This document shows, piece after piece, positions 18,239 to 27,327 of a stretch of DNA of 42,555 nucleotides (position 1 is the first letter of the stretch; each line of letters opens with the position of its first letter). Position numbers and translations under genes: made by a program. The notes under the pieces are model-generated. The model saw only the letters and a list, made by a program, of their open reading frames with translations. It was not told the origin of the DNA and ran no database searches. The DNA is from Candidatus Latescibacterota bacterium (GTDB lineage: Bacteria > Latescibacterota > UBA2968). The stretch covers positions 1-42,555 of the forward strand of contig JAJEDY010000052.1 in assembly GCA_022821275.1 (NCBI GenBank). Reading direction: 5' to 3'.

Positions 18239-18520
18239 TCAGAGCAACTCCAACGAATAATCTACTACAATAAGGCGATCTTCGCGCTCGATTAAATCGA
18301 CCACCTTTGACAATATCTGATTGGCATACCGCGAGTCGTTGGCAACTGTTGCAACACCTAATTGTGCGCTTTGCCAGCGGTCATTATCGCCCAGCTCAGA
18401 AACAGATACATTGAATTTGTTGCGCGTACGCGTCGTGATGCTCTTGATTACGCTGCGTTTCTGTTTCAACGAAGCGCATTCGGGCAAGTATAGGTCGAGA
18501 CGACAAAAGCCAATGGTCAT
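18239..18520 (-). CDS. DUF503 (YlxP-like) protein
   Basis: 93 residues. The family is a small conserved protein of unsettled biochemical role found between infB and rbfA in many bacteria. Visible pattern: the L-P-E-C-A-S-L-K-Q-K-R-S-V-I-K-S-I helix, then N-K-F-N-V-S-V-S-E-L-G-D-N-D-R-W-Q-S-A-Q-L-G-V-A-T-V-A-N-D, matching the family throughout. The start overlaps the infB stop as TAATG. Its position in the translation operon suggests a ribosome-linked role. Confidence 0.9.
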   Translation of the reverse strand: MTIGFCRLDLYLPECASLKQKRSVIKSITTRTRNKFNVSVSELGDNDRWQSAQLGVATVANDSRYANQILSKVVDLIEREDRLIVVDYSLELL

Positions 18521-20952
18521 TAGATCGTGCGAGTAGTTTCAACGAGTTCGTAAGTTTCAATAACATCGCCGACTTTGACATCGCTAAAGTTTTCGATACC
18601 AATGCCGCATTCAAAACCGTTTTGCACTTCGCGAACATCATCCTTAAAACGCCGCAAAGACCCAATACGGCCTTCATACACAATAACGCCATCGCGCAAA
18701 ACGCGCGCATGGGTCGTGCGGTGGATGAGTCCTTGAGAAACGAGACATCCGGCAATTGTACCAACACTTGGCACCTGGAAAAGCTCGCGCACCTGTGCTT
18801 CGCCCTGTACATTTTCTTCAATTCTGGGTGCCAACAATCCAGAAAGGGCAGCGCGAATGTCTTCGACGACTTCGTAAATTACGCGATACAAACGAATATC
18901 AACGCGTTCTCGTGCCGCAACCTCTCTTGCATTTGCATCGGGACGTACATTAAAACCGATGATGATGGCATCAGAGGCTGATGCGAGCAAAATGTCAGAT
19001 TCGGAGATAGCACCCACAGCGCGGTGAATCACCGATAATTGCACTTCTTCGTGCTCAATTTGCAATAGCGCGTCTTGCAGAGCCTCGACGGACCCATCGA
19101 CATCGCCTTTAATAATCAGGCGCAACTCCTCCATATTGCCCGTCTCAATCTGGTCGTGAATGTCGGACAATGATACCCGACGTACCCGATGAAATTCTTG
19201 TTCGCGCCTGAGTTGCTGCCGCTTCCGGCTGATATCGCGGGCTTCGCGCTCATTTTCAACCACATGAAAAGTATCCCCTGCCTGCGGCAACCCGGCCAGA
19301 CCGAGAACCTGAACCGGACGAGAAGGCCCTGCTGTTGTCACAGATAAACCACGCTCATCGAGCATTGCGCGGACGCGCCCACTGAACATGCCTGTAATAA
19401 ACGGATCACCGACTTGTAGCCTGCCTTCTTGCACGAGAACTGTTGCCACATTTCCTCGTCCGCGGTCGAGTTTTGATTCTACGATCGTGCCTTTGGCGTG
19501 CTTATCGGGATTGGCCACAAGTTCGAGCATTTCTGTTTCAAGAGCCAGCAACTCGAGCAAAGCATCGACATTTTGTCCGGTTTTGGCGGAAATTTCGCAG
19601 ACTTGAACATTACCGCCATAATCTTCTACGATGACATTGTGCTCGGTCAGTTCCCGTTTGATTTTGTCGGGATCGGAAGTTGGCAAGTCGATTTTGTTAA
19701 TTGCCACGACGAGGGGCACATTGGCCGCTTTGGCATGATCGATGGCTTCTACTGTTTGTGGCATCACGCTATCATCTGCTGCCACGACCAGAACGACGAC
19801 ATCGGTTACGCTGGCACCTCTGGCGCGCATTGCCGTAAAAGCTTCGTGCCCAGGCGTATCGAGAAAACAGATTTCACGATCATTACCGAGTTCAACGTGA
19901 TACGCACCAATATGCTGCGTAATACCACCAGCTTCACCTTCCATCACATTGGTCTCTCGGATATAATCCAAAAGAGATGTTTTTCCGTGATCCACATGCC
20001 CCATAATTGTAACGACCGGAGGCCTTGGTTTTAGACTATCTCCAGATGTTTCTATCTCTACTGCTGCCAATACCTCTTCGCCGTATTCTTCGAGTTCCTC
20101 AACGCCGAAACCAAATTCATCGGCAACAAGTGTGATAGTGTCCATATCGAGGCGCTGGTTGATCGTCACCACCATACCCAATTTGAGACATTGTGTGATG
20201 ACTTCTGTGGGGCGCACATCCATCTGAGAAGCGAGTTCACCAATGGTTGTAAACTCATTGACTTTGAGAACTTGCCCCTCTATGGTCTCGCCTTCGGGCT
20301 TTTCACTGTCTTGACGACGGCGACGGCGCACCCGTGATGGGGCAGCACCACTCGACATTTGCGCCAGTGTTCGACGCACATTTTCTGATACTTCACGCTC
20401 ATCAGGGACGGGACGTTTGCGCCTGCGACGGCGTTTTCGCGGAGGCCGCGTGCGACTTCTCTTTTCCCGCACAGGTTCTGCTTTGGGCTTGGCCTCTTCT
20501 TTTACTACGGGTTTTTCTTTTTCAGGTTCTGGCACTTTTGTTTCAGGCGCCTGCACGGGCGTCTGACTGATATCTTCAACGACAACAGTCGGATAATCCG
20601 TGCGGCGTCTTCTGCGCCTTGGGCGTTGCCTGCGTTCGCCGCTGGTCTCAGTTTTTTTCTCAGACCGAACCGAACGGACCCGGCTCACGCGAGGTTTTTG
20701 CTCCTGAGTCTCGCTTTCTTTCTTTTTATCATCTTTGCGTCTGAGTTTTCGTCGCGTCGCCTGGCGTTCTGAATCAAATTTCTCTCGCACCGCCTCGACC
20801 ATTTCAGTCGTACAGACCGCCATGTGATTTTTGACTTCAAAACCGAGGCTTCTAATCTGTTCAACCATTGCGACGCTCGACAAATTAAACTCGCGCGCAA
20901 TCTCATAGACTCGTTTTTTCTTAACTGTTGTTTTGCCTGTTGTCTTCGTCAA
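18520..20952 (-). CDS. infB: translation initiation factor IF-2
   Basis: 810 residues. GTPase that places initiator tRNA on the 30S subunit. An N-terminal IF2_N helix domain (about 10-60) is followed by a long Arg/Lys/Glu/Pro-rich linker (65-225) with runs of arginine, then a second IF2_N motif and the G domain: G-H-V-D-H-G-K-T-S near 318-326, [22 protein letters not shown] and S-A-K. C-terminal beta-barrel domains follow. Start: TTG with GGAGG (20961-20965) 8 nt upstream. An in-frame GTG three codons earlier overlaps that SD and is less likely. It follows nusA by 15 nt. Confidence 0.96.
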   Translation of the reverse strand: MTKTTGKTTVKKKRVYEIAREFNLSSVAMVEQIRSLGFEVKNHMAVCTTEMVEAVREKFDSERQATRRKLRRKDDKKKESETQEQKPRVSRVRSVRSEKKTETSGERRQRPRRRRRRTDYPTVVVEDISQTPVQAPETKVPEPEKEKPVVKEEAKPKAEPVREKRSRTRPPRKRRRRRKRPVPDEREVSENVRRTLAQMSSGAAPSRVRRRRRQDSEKPEGETIEGQVLKVNEFTTIGELASQMDVRPTEVITQCLKLGMVVTINQRLDMDTITLVADEFGFGVEELEEYGEEVLAAVEIETSGDSLKPRPPVVTIMGHVDHGKTSLLDYIRETNVMEGEAGGITQHIGAYHVELGNDREICFLDTPGHEAFTAMRARGASVTDVVVLVVAADDSVMPQTVEAIDHAKAANVPLVVAINKIDLPTSDPDKIKRELTEHNVIVEDYGGNVQVCEISAKTGQNVDALLELLALETEMLELVANPDKHAKGTIVESKLDRGRGNVATVLVQEGRLQVGDPFITGMFSGRVRAMLDERGLSVTTAGPSRPVQVLGLAGLPQAGDTFHVVENEREARDISRKRQQLRREQEFHRVRRVSLSDIHDQIETGNMEELRLIIKGDVDGSVEALQDALLQIEHEEVQLSVIHRAVGAISESDILLASASDAIIIGFNVRPDANAREVAARERVDIRLYRVIYEVVEDIRAALSGLLAPRIEENVQGEAQVRELFQVPSVGTIAGCLVSQGLIHRTTHARVLRDGVIVYEGRIGSLRRFKDDVREVQNGFECGIGIENFSDVKVGDVIETYELVETTRTI

Positions 20953-20967
20953 TAGGCTCACCTCCGC

Positions 20968-22308
20968 TCATTCGTCATTTTCAGATGTATCTTCAGTAGA
21001 TTTTGCTGCTTCTGCTTCTGCTTGCAAAAGCGCTTGTTCTTCGCGGTAAGCAGATACTTTTGCATTGACCATTCCCTGCGCGGTCTCCCGCAATTTTTCA
21101 GCCGTTGTTTCACCGATACCAGGTACATTGAGCAACGTATTCAAGGATACGCGGACGAGGTCATTGGCAGATAAAATACCCGCGGCCTCAAGGCGGTCTC
21201 GCGTCACCTGACCAGTGCCGGGCACTTCGACCAATGGCACTGTCGTAGCCAGGCGTTCGGCTTGTATTTCATCATAACGGGTTTCCGTCATAATATCGAC
21301 GTGCCAGCCTGTCAACTGTGAAGCCAAACGCGCATTCTGCCCCTCTTTGCCAATAGCCAGAGAAAGCTGATCATCATCGACTATAGCCGACATGCGTTTT
21401 TCGCGTCGGTCAATCACCACGCGGCGAACTGTGGCTGGGTTCAACGCACGCGACAAAAAGATCGCTTCGTCGTCGCTCCAGGGCACAATATCTATGCGTT
21501 CGCTGCTCAATTCACGCACCACAGCCTGTACTCGCGAACCTTTCATACCCACGCAAGCCCCTACGGGATCAATGCGCGCATCATTGGAATAAACAGCTAT
21601 TTTGGCCCGCACACCCGGTTCGCGAGAAACGGCTTTTATTTCGATAACACCTTCATAAATTTCAGGGACCTCAAGCTGGAAGAGCTTATCGAGAAATGCG
21701 GGATGTGTACGGCTCAATACCACCTGGGGACCTTTGGCTGTACGCAAAACATCGAGCAAATAGGCACGAATGGGATCCCCCTGTCGATAGCGTTCTTTTC
21801 TGATTTGCTCTTTAAGCGGAATAACGGCTTCCGTTCGCCCCAGGTTGACGAGAATATCACCCCGGCTAATTTGCTGCACAGTTCCCGAAATAATTTCTCC
21901 AATACGTCCCTGATAATCTTCGTAGATTTTCTCGCGCTCGGCTTCTCTGACCCTCTGGACGAGTACCTGCCTTGTCGTCTGAATCGCATTGCGCCCAAAA
22001 TCGGCAAAGTTGAGGCGGAGCCTCACTTCTCCGCCGACCTTTGCACCGGTGTCTGATTTGCGCGCCTGTGTAACGCCAATTTGAATTCCCGGATCTTCGA
22101 CTGAGTCATCGGCGACGATTTCTTTGACTGCTTCAACGATGATTTCTCCAGAGTTGTTGTCGAAGTTGACTTCGACATTATCCCCGGTCCCAAATCGCTT
22201 TTTTGCAGCAGAGATCAGTCCCATCTCAAGGGTTTCGACAACCAGATCGCGGTTGACATTTTTTTCCTGGGCAATTTGCCTTAATGCTTCGAGAACTTCG
22301 TAATTCAA
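20968..22308 (-). CDS. nusA: transcription termination/antitermination factor NusA
   Basis: 446 residues. Binds RNA polymerase and modulates pausing, termination and antitermination. The N-terminal domain starts N-Y-E-V-L-E-A-L-R-Q-I-A-Q-E-K-N, followed by an S1 domain (about 125-195), two KH domains (V-G-A-C-V-G-M-K-G-S-R-V-Q and A-I-G-K-E-G-Q-N-A-R-L-A), and a helix-hairpin-helix-like segment with L-L-N-V-P-G-I-G-E-T-T-A-E-K-L. The tail is acidic. Start: TTG, 8 nt after GAGGAGG. The frame can be extended seven codons upstream, but those codons contain the SD itself. It lies 21 nt after rimP. Confidence 0.95.
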   Translation of the reverse strand: MNYEVLEALRQIAQEKNVNRDLVVETLEMGLISAAKKRFGTGDNVEVNFDNNSGEIIVEAVKEIVADDSVEDPGIQIGVTQARKSDTGAKVGGEVRLRLNFADFGRNAIQTTRQVLVQRVREAEREKIYEDYQGRIGEIISGTVQQISRGDILVNLGRTEAVIPLKEQIRKERYRQGDPIRAYLLDVLRTAKGPQVVLSRTHPAFLDKLFQLEVPEIYEGVIEIKAVSREPGVRAKIAVYSNDARIDPVGACVGMKGSRVQAVVRELSSERIDIVPWSDDEAIFLSRALNPATVRRVVIDRREKRMSAIVDDDQLSLAIGKEGQNARLASQLTGWHVDIMTETRYDEIQAERLATTVPLVEVPGTGQVTRDRLEAAGILSANDLVRVSLNTLLNVPGIGETTAEKLRETAQGMVNAKVSAYREEQALLQAEAEAAKSTEDTSENDE

Positions 22309-22329
22309 GTGAGGTACCTCCTCGACCAA

Positions 22330-22770
22330 TTACAACTCAAAATGCACAGTGGCTTTCTGAATTTTTGCGCGTTCAATAGTGGTTCGCTCCCCCCGTAACT
22401 CGACATCGAGATGATCGGATTTGACCTGCAAGAGCGTTCCAACCACAACACCGAGGCCATCTACAACAAGCCGCAGTACTGTGCCAACTACCCGCTCAAA
22501 ATCGCGGTCCGTCTTTAAGGGACGCGTCAAACCCGGAGATGAAACTTCGAGCAGGTATCTGCCATCAATCGGATCTCGCGTATCCAATATATCCGCAATA
22601 TCCCGACTGAGTGCAGCACATTCATCAACTGTAATCCCATCTGGACGATCGACGAAGATACGTACGATTTTTCGCCTGTGATCGCCAGAGACAGCCAACT
22701 CAACCAATTCGACATCCCGACGATTGAGAAGCGGAAGAATCAGAGAGGTCAGGGTGTCTTCAATAAGCAT
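22330..22770 (-). CDS. rimP: ribosome maturation factor RimP
   Basis: 146 residues with this start (M-L-I-E-D-T-L), close to the family norm of about 150. Needed for 30S maturation. Visible: E-L-V-E-L-A-V, R-I-F-V-D-R-P-D-G-I-T-V-D-E-C-A-A-L-S-R-D-I, and Y-L-L-E-V-S-S-P-G-L-T-R-P-L, the family signature. An upstream in-frame ATG at 22803 (M-R-G-K-A) is an alternative; neither has a strong SD. It is the first gene of the nusA operon and is preceded by two leader hairpins and a TATAAT box. Confidence 0.93.
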   Translation of the reverse strand: MLIEDTLTSLILPLLNRRDVELVELAVSGDHRRKIVRIFVDRPDGITVDECAALSRDIADILDTRDPIDGRYLLEVSSPGLTRPLKTDRDFERVVGTVLRLVVDGLGVVVGTLLQVKSDHLDVELRGERTTIERAKIQKATVHFEL

Positions 22771-22843
22771 TGGATAACTCAAAATTGCCGCTTTACCGCG
22801 CATTGTACCATCTGGAGCGCTAACTACACCCCATATACTCAAA

Positions 22844-22884
22844 AGAGTGGGCAGAAGCCCACTCTATGTTTAGAACTTAAACAT
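22844..22884 (-). promoter_or_regulatory. double hairpin in the rimP-nusA operon leader
   Basis: Read on the minus strand: first ATGTTTA-AGTTC-TAAACAT (22884-22866), then at once AGAGTGGGC-TTCT-GCCCACTCT (22865-22844), both perfect stems. The second ends in TTTTGAG, so it resembles an attenuator or weak terminator. A hairpin before rimP is common in bacteria; whether it regulates is not shown here. Confidence 0.65.
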
Positions 22885-22889
22885 AAGAA

Positions 22890-22895
22890 ATTATA
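22890..22895 (-). promoter_or_regulatory. candidate -10 box of the rimP-nusA operon
   Basis: TATAAT on the minus strand, just after the merR stop and just before the leader hairpins. No clear -35 hexamer is seen at 17 nt, so confidence is modest. The position, at the start of the nusA operon, fits. Confidence 0.4.
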
Positions 22896-22911
22896 TAGTA
22901 TAATGCAAGTT

Positions 22912-23298
22912 TTATTTCCTTGCCTCCGATGCCTCGGCCCCGTCTATCAATCGCTTGAGTTCAAGCAACATGCGCCGTAATTCAGCCAGCGGATTTTCTA
23001 CATAAGACATCGCGTCTTCAATACTCTGATTTTCCCATAAACTGCGGTCTATCTTCAACCTTTCAACCGCCCCTTGAATCGTGTATTTCTGGGCGTAGAG
23101 CAAGTCCTTAATTGCCAAAATGACCTTGATATTTCGCTCTGTGTACTCGCGATTGCCCGACCGGCCGCGTCTGGGATTCAGCTGGGAAAATTCCTTCTCC
23201 CAAAATCTCAGAACATGGGATTCTACGCCAGTGAGTTCCGATACTTCGCGGATCGAATAATAGAGCTTTTTTATGCCACCTGGACGCATAGATATCAC
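22912..23298 (-). CDS. MerR-family transcriptional regulator
   Basis: 128 residues. N-terminal MerR HTH: Y-Y-S-I-R-E-V-S-E-L-T-G-V-E-S-H-V-L-R-F-W-E-K-E-F, then the R-R-G-R-S-G-N-R-E-Y-T-E-R-N wing and I-K-D-L-L-Y-A-Q-K-Y-T-I-Q-G-A. This R-F-W-E-K-E-F variety is the short class common next to translation or IHF-type genes. A helix of about 40 residues ends the protein with no metal or ligand domain. The first possible start is a GTG overlapping the der stop; an ATG three codons later (23289) is equally likely. It lies between der and the nusA operon; its target is unknown. Confidence 0.88.
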   Translation of the reverse strand: MISMRPGGIKKLYYSIREVSELTGVESHVLRFWEKEFSQLNPRRGRSGNREYTERNIKVILAIKDLLYAQKYTIQGAVERLKIDRSLWENQSIEDAMSYVENPLAELRRMLLELKRLIDGAEASEARK

Positions 23299-24599
23299 TT
23301 CTTTTTAAATAAGATGCGGATGGGTGTTCCGTAAAAGTCAAACACCTGTCTGAGCCTGCGCTCTAAAAAACGACGATAATGCACGGGAACATCCTTGGGC
23401 CGCCCGGTAAAAAAGAGAATGGTTGGCGGAGCACTGCGCGGCATAACGCAGAAAGACATGCGAAAAACCCTTCCATTTTTTGTTGGCGGAGCCGTTGTCG
23501 CATTGAGATGCGTCAAAAAGTCGTTCAAATCGCCCGTTGAAATGCGAAGGCGACGTTTCTGTGCCACATCCAGAGCCAGATCGACAATGCGCCACGCGCG
23601 TTGCCCCGTAAGTGCCGAGAAAAAAACAATGGGATAGTTTTCCAGATGCACAAAGCGCGCGCGGATCTGTTGGGCTATTTTGTCGGCTGTGTGGCCGTCT
23701 TTTTCAATCAGGTCCCATTTGTTAATGCCCACAATCAGCCCTTTGCCCAGCGCGACAGCGCGTTCCGAAATTTTGACATCCTGTACTGTACATCCTTCCA
23801 TGGCATCAACCAGCACAATCGCCACATCGCATCGCTCAAGGCTTTCTACAGTACGCAGCGAACTGTAAAAATCGACTTGCTCTTTGATGCGCGTCCGCCG
23901 TCTCAAACCCGCCGTGTCAACGAGTATAAATGGCTGTCCATTGCGTTCCACCGAGAGATCAATCGCATCCCGCGTCGTACCTGGAATCTCGCTTACCACC
24001 ACCCGTTCCCGTCCCAGCAGGCGGTTCACAAAGGTAGATTTGCCCATGTTCGGGCGGCCCAATACCGCAATTCGAGGGGGTAGGTCCTCTTCTGAATCGC
24101 CTTCTTCTTCTGGAAGACAGGTAAGGATTTCATCCAGCAAGTCGCCCGATTGCCGCCCATTAATAGCAGAAACGCATAGTGGATCGCCCAAGGCAAGACC
24201 GTAAAACGCCGTGCCATCGGCCACGTTCTCATCTCTATCGACTTTGTTGACAATCAACCGATAAGACGCACCAGAATCGCGGATCTTGCGCGCCATAATT
24301 GCGTCGTAATCCGTAGGTCCTGTCTGTGCATCAACCACAAAGAGCAACAGGTCCGCTTCCCCCAAAGCAAGCTCGACCTGTCGGGCAACCAGTTCGGCGA
24401 TTATCTCGTCAGAATTGGGCACATATCCACCCGTATCGACCAGCGTGAAAGTTCTGCCATTCCAGGTACATTGCGCATAGTTGCGATCACGCGTGACACC
24501 GGGAAAATCATCCACTACGGCTTTGCGCTCGCCAATCAGCCGATTAAAGAGCGTTGACTTACCGACATTTGGCCGCCCCACAATCGCCACGACGCCCAT
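23295..24599 (-). CDS. der: ribosome-associated GTPase Der (EngA)
   Basis: 434 residues, typical. Acts in 50S subunit assembly. It has two tandem G domains: G-R-P-N-V-G-K-S-T at 8-16 with D-T-G-G and N-K-V-D, and G-R-P-N-M-G-K-S-T near 181-189 with D-T-A-G-L and N-K-W-D. A C-terminal KH-like domain follows (F-Y-G-T-P-I-R-I-L-F-K-K-K). ATG preceded by GGAG 9 nt upstream, inside the end of the DUF512 gene (3-nt gap), so the two are co-transcribed. Confidence 0.97.
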   Translation of the reverse strand: MGVVAIVGRPNVGKSTLFNRLIGERKAVVDDFPGVTRDRNYAQCTWNGRTFTLVDTGGYVPNSDEIIAELVARQVELALGEADLLLFVVDAQTGPTDYDAIMARKIRDSGASYRLIVNKVDRDENVADGTAFYGLALGDPLCVSAINGRQSGDLLDEILTCLPEEEGDSEEDLPPRIAVLGRPNMGKSTFVNRLLGRERVVVSEIPGTTRDAIDLSVERNGQPFILVDTAGLRRRTRIKEQVDFYSSLRTVESLERCDVAIVLVDAMEGCTVQDVKISERAVALGKGLIVGINKWDLIEKDGHTADKIAQQIRARFVHLENYPIVFFSALTGQRAWRIVDLALDVAQKRRLRISTGDLNDFLTHLNATTAPPTKNGRVFRMSFCVMPRSAPPTILFFTGRPKDVPVHYRRFLERRLRQVFDFYGTPIRILFKKK

Positions 24600-24602
24600 T
24601 GC

Positions 24603-26027
24603 CTAATTCTCCATCTGATGTGACGAAATATACGGGTGCACCACAATTTCACTGCCTGCATCTACAAAAGCAGATACACCCCCTACGGCATTTTGAATGG
24701 TCTCCACCAGATCGTAAGTGCCCACAATAGCCCGACACCCCACCTTTTGCTCCAGGTCTTTGAGCAAGATATCGTCTAAAAATAGCCCATTGTGATTCAG
24801 GCAGTTGGGAGGCAAGAGAACAGTCTCATCGCTTCTGATACGCGCATCTATAAGTGCGCGACCAATATCGTTGCCAGATAGCAATCCAGAAACCGTTATC
24901 CCTTCGCCAAGAAAGTGATTGACCACAGGTACAACACGGGCATCAATCCACGAAATACGGTTCAGTCGTTTGACCATTGTATCCAAAAAATGCGTGCCCA
25001 ACATACCCGTTACGAGTACAAAGCGCTGTGGTGGCAATGCCAAATTTTCGAGTTCCTCAATACGATTCTCAAATCCATCGATAAAACGACGAACCATGCC
25101 GATTCCGTTTTCGACAAGCGGAAACCCATCGTATTCAGATCGCAGCGGCACAGATTGGCCCGCCATCAAATACATTTCATCGCCCAAATACACAAAACGC
25201 GTGCCCAGGCGTTTCTTTAACATACCCTGCCAGGCTCTTATCTCGCGGATTGCTATAGCAGCATCGGCGCGTGTCACGGGATTCAATTTGGGAAGATTTT
25301 TGCGAAATTTGGTCAATCCCAGCGGCACAACGCCCAGGGATTCAACGCGCGGATGACGCGCTGCAAGATCAAAAACCGTCTGTTTGAGTGCCTGACCATC
25401 ATTGATACCCGGGCACAAGACCACTTGCGCGTGCATCTGAATCCCCTGTTTGGCCAGGATATCAATCCGATCTAAAACAGGCGTTGCCCTCCTGCGACCG
25501 AGCAACTCCGCTCGCAATTTGGGATCCGTGGCGTGGACCGAGATGTACATTGGACTCAATTTCTGGTCAATAATGCGCTGAAATTCATCCTCAGACAGAT
25601 TTGTCAGTGTGACATAAGCCCCGTGCAGAAAAGACAAACGATAGTCGTCATCCTGGTAATACAGGGTCTTGCGCAGACCTTTGGGCATCTGATGCAAAAA
25701 GCAAAAAACACACTTGTTATCACATTTGAGAATGGGCATATCTTCAAAATCCACACCCAAATCGTCTTCGATATCTTTTTCAATTTCAAATAAAAATCGA
25801 TCCTCGCCTCGCCGCACCAAAGCCGACACATCTTCTTCGCCCATGTAAAAACGGTAATCAATGGGGTCTCGCACGGGGTGTCCATTAATGGTCTCTACGA
25901 CATCGCCGCGCTGTAACCCAATGGCTTCTCCAATCCCATCGGGATGTACCAAACAGATTTGCAAACCGGTATCAACGCGTTCAACACTGCGTCGTCCCTC
26001 GACTTGTGCCCCTCTTATAACATCCAT
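24603..26027 (-). CDS. DUF512 family protein: PDZ domain plus radical-SAM-like Fe-S domain
   Basis: 474 residues. Residues about 22-85 are PDZ-like (H-P-D-G-I-G-E-A-I-G-L-Q-R-G-D-V-V-E-T-I-N-G). C-D-N-K-C-V-F-C-F gives Cys102, Cys106 and Cys109 in CxxxCxxC spacing, the [4Fe-4S] cluster motif of radical SAM enzymes. The TIM-barrel-like middle has Y-I-S-V-H-A-T-D and V-V-L-C-P-G-I-N-D-G; the C-terminal DUF512 follows. The family is widespread next to der in Firmicutes and others, but its substrate is not established. It is the first gene of the DUF512-der-merR transcript, divergent from the glycosyltransferase. Confidence 0.9.
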   Translation of the reverse strand: MDVIRGAQVEGRRSVERVDTGLQICLVHPDGIGEAIGLQRGDVVETINGHPVRDPIDYRFYMGEEDVSALVRRGEDRFLFEIEKDIEDDLGVDFEDMPILKCDNKCVFCFLHQMPKGLRKTLYYQDDDYRLSFLHGAYVTLTNLSEDEFQRIIDQKLSPMYISVHATDPKLRAELLGRRRATPVLDRIDILAKQGIQMHAQVVLCPGINDGQALKQTVFDLAARHPRVESLGVVPLGLTKFRKNLPKLNPVTRADAAIAIREIRAWQGMLKKRLGTRFVYLGDEMYLMAGQSVPLRSEYDGFPLVENGIGMVRRFIDGFENRIEELENLALPPQRFVLVTGMLGTHFLDTMVKRLNRISWIDARVVPVVNHFLGEGITVSGLLSGNDIGRALIDARIRSDETVLLPPNCLNHNGLFLDDILLKDLEQKVGCRAIVGTYDLVETIQNAVGGVSAFVDAGSEIVVHPYISSHQMEN

Positions 26028-26089
26028 TTCAATTCCAGTAATTGATTGTTAGACAATACAATATTTCAATAACTTGCAAGTATTCCTGA

Positions 26090-26107
26090 ATCGTAAAAAC
26101 TTACGAT
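26090..26107. promoter_or_regulatory. short palindrome in the DUF512/GT2 divergent spacer
   Basis: ATCGTAA (26090-26096) and TTACGAT (26101-26107) are a perfect 7-bp inverted repeat around AAAC. No T-tract follows on either strand, so an operator is more likely than a terminator. The 224-bp spacer (26028-26251) must hold both divergent promoters. Confidence 0.35.
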
Positions 26108-26251
26108 AAAGCCAAAACAAGGTCAAGGGAAAAGCCGACTTCCCAAGATACCGACGCTTTTAATATCTGACAAGCCCAGAATATCTCTTTATCTTGAATA
26201 CCATCAAAATACGGAAAAAGATTCTCCAGTCAACATGGGAGGACACACCTT

Positions 26252-26944
26252 ATGCCCGCCCCCCCACGCATCTCAGTTATTATTCCGGTTTTTAACGAGC
26301 AGGACGCCATAGAAAAAGTTATTGGCGATATTCCCAGTCATTTACCCACCGAAATCATCGTCGTCGATAATGGATCAACCGACCAAACTGCAAAATTAGC
26401 CGCAGCAATGGGCGCACGCATTGTTCGAGAAAATCGCCGTGGATACGGTTCTGCCTGCCTCGCTGGCATAGCAGCAACCAATAATCCGGACATCGTCGTC
26501 TTTCTCGATGGCGACTACAGCGATCACCCCAACGAAATGCCAGACCTGATTGCGCCCATCCTGGCAAACCGGGCTGATCTCGTGATTGGCTCGCGCGTTT
26601 TGGGCAATAGTGAACCCGGTGCGCTGATGATTCAGGCGCGTTTTGGCAATCGTCTGGCTACCACGCTCATCAAAATCCTCTTTGGCGTATCCTACACAGA
26701 TCTGGGACCTTTCCGGGCAATTCGCTATCGGGCACTCATAGACCTGGATATGCGAGATAAAACTTTTGGATGGACAGTAGAAATGCAGGTCAAAGCAGCA
26801 AAAAAGGCGTTAAAAATACAAGAAATGCCAGTAAGTTATAGAAAACGCATCGGCGTTTCCAAAATTACTGGCACTCTAAAAGGCACCCTTAAGGCAGGGT
26901 GGAAAATTTTATTTACAATTTTTAAGTACTGGTTTACGAGGTGA
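26252..26944 (+). CDS. family 2 glycosyltransferase, polyprenyl-phosphate sugar synthase type
   Basis: 230 residues. GT-A fold with V-I-I-P-V-F-N-E near residue 9, V-V-D-N-G-S-T-D at 37-44 and the D-x-D motif in V-F-L-D-G-D (83-88). G-S-R-V-L and a C-terminal F-G-W-T-V-E-M-Q segment follow. It resembles dolichyl/polyprenyl-phosphate mannose or glucose synthases without the membrane tail. It probably uses a nucleotide-sugar donor at the inner membrane. Strong SD GGGAGGA upstream of the ATG. It is the only plus-strand gene in the middle block and runs head-on into zapA with an 18-bp gap. Confidence 0.88.
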   Translation: MPAPPRISVIIPVFNEQDAIEKVIGDIPSHLPTEIIVVDNGSTDQTAKLAAAMGARIVRENRRGYGSACLAGIAATNNPDIVVFLDGDYSDHPNEMPDLIAPILANRADLVIGSRVLGNSEPGALMIQARFGNRLATTLIKILFGVSYTDLGPFRAIRYRALIDLDMRDKTFGWTVEMQVKAAKKALKIQEMPVSYRKRIGVSKITGTLKGTLKAGWKILFTIFKYWFTR

Positions 26945-26962
26945 GATATAAGAGCACCACGC

Positions 26963-27259
26963 TCACTTCTTTGCGCTATCTGTCTGCTGTTCCAAACGCC
27001 TGAGAGCATCATCTATGCGAATGCGGTCTTCCCGACGTCGAGTGCGTTGATGCACAATTTGATTGGCAATATCAAATGCAGCCATCAGTGCAATCTGAGT
27101 GGTATCTCCTGTATTTTCGATCTCGGCAATCTGGTTCATTTTTTGATCGACAAAATTTGAAATTTTGGAAGTATATTCCCCCGATTCCTCACTGCTCAGT
27201 ACATATTCAGAGCCAAAGATCCTCACCTTGGTATTATGTAAATCACGAGAATGGGACAT
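26963..27259 (-). CDS. zapA: cell division protein ZapA
   Basis: 98 residues. FtsZ-ring-associated stabiliser. N-terminal K-V-R-I-F-G-S-E-Y-V-L-S-S-E-E-S matches the ZapA start pattern. It is followed by the T-T-Q-I-A-L-M-A-A-F-D-I-A-N-Q-I helix and a charged coiled coil to the end. ATG without a clear SD; an AT-rich stretch lies directly upstream. Last gene of a minus-strand series starting at bamD. Confidence 0.85.
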   Translation of the reverse strand: MSHSRDLHNTKVRIFGSEYVLSSEESGEYTSKISNFVDQKMNQIAEIENTGDTTQIALMAAFDIANQIVHQRTRRREDRIRIDDALRRLEQQTDSAKK

Positions 27260-27327
27260 AATATAGCTTTACTAAAGTTATGCCGTGCGTCCAGCAGTCA
27301 GCCCCCAACCTCCCTACCCGACTATTA

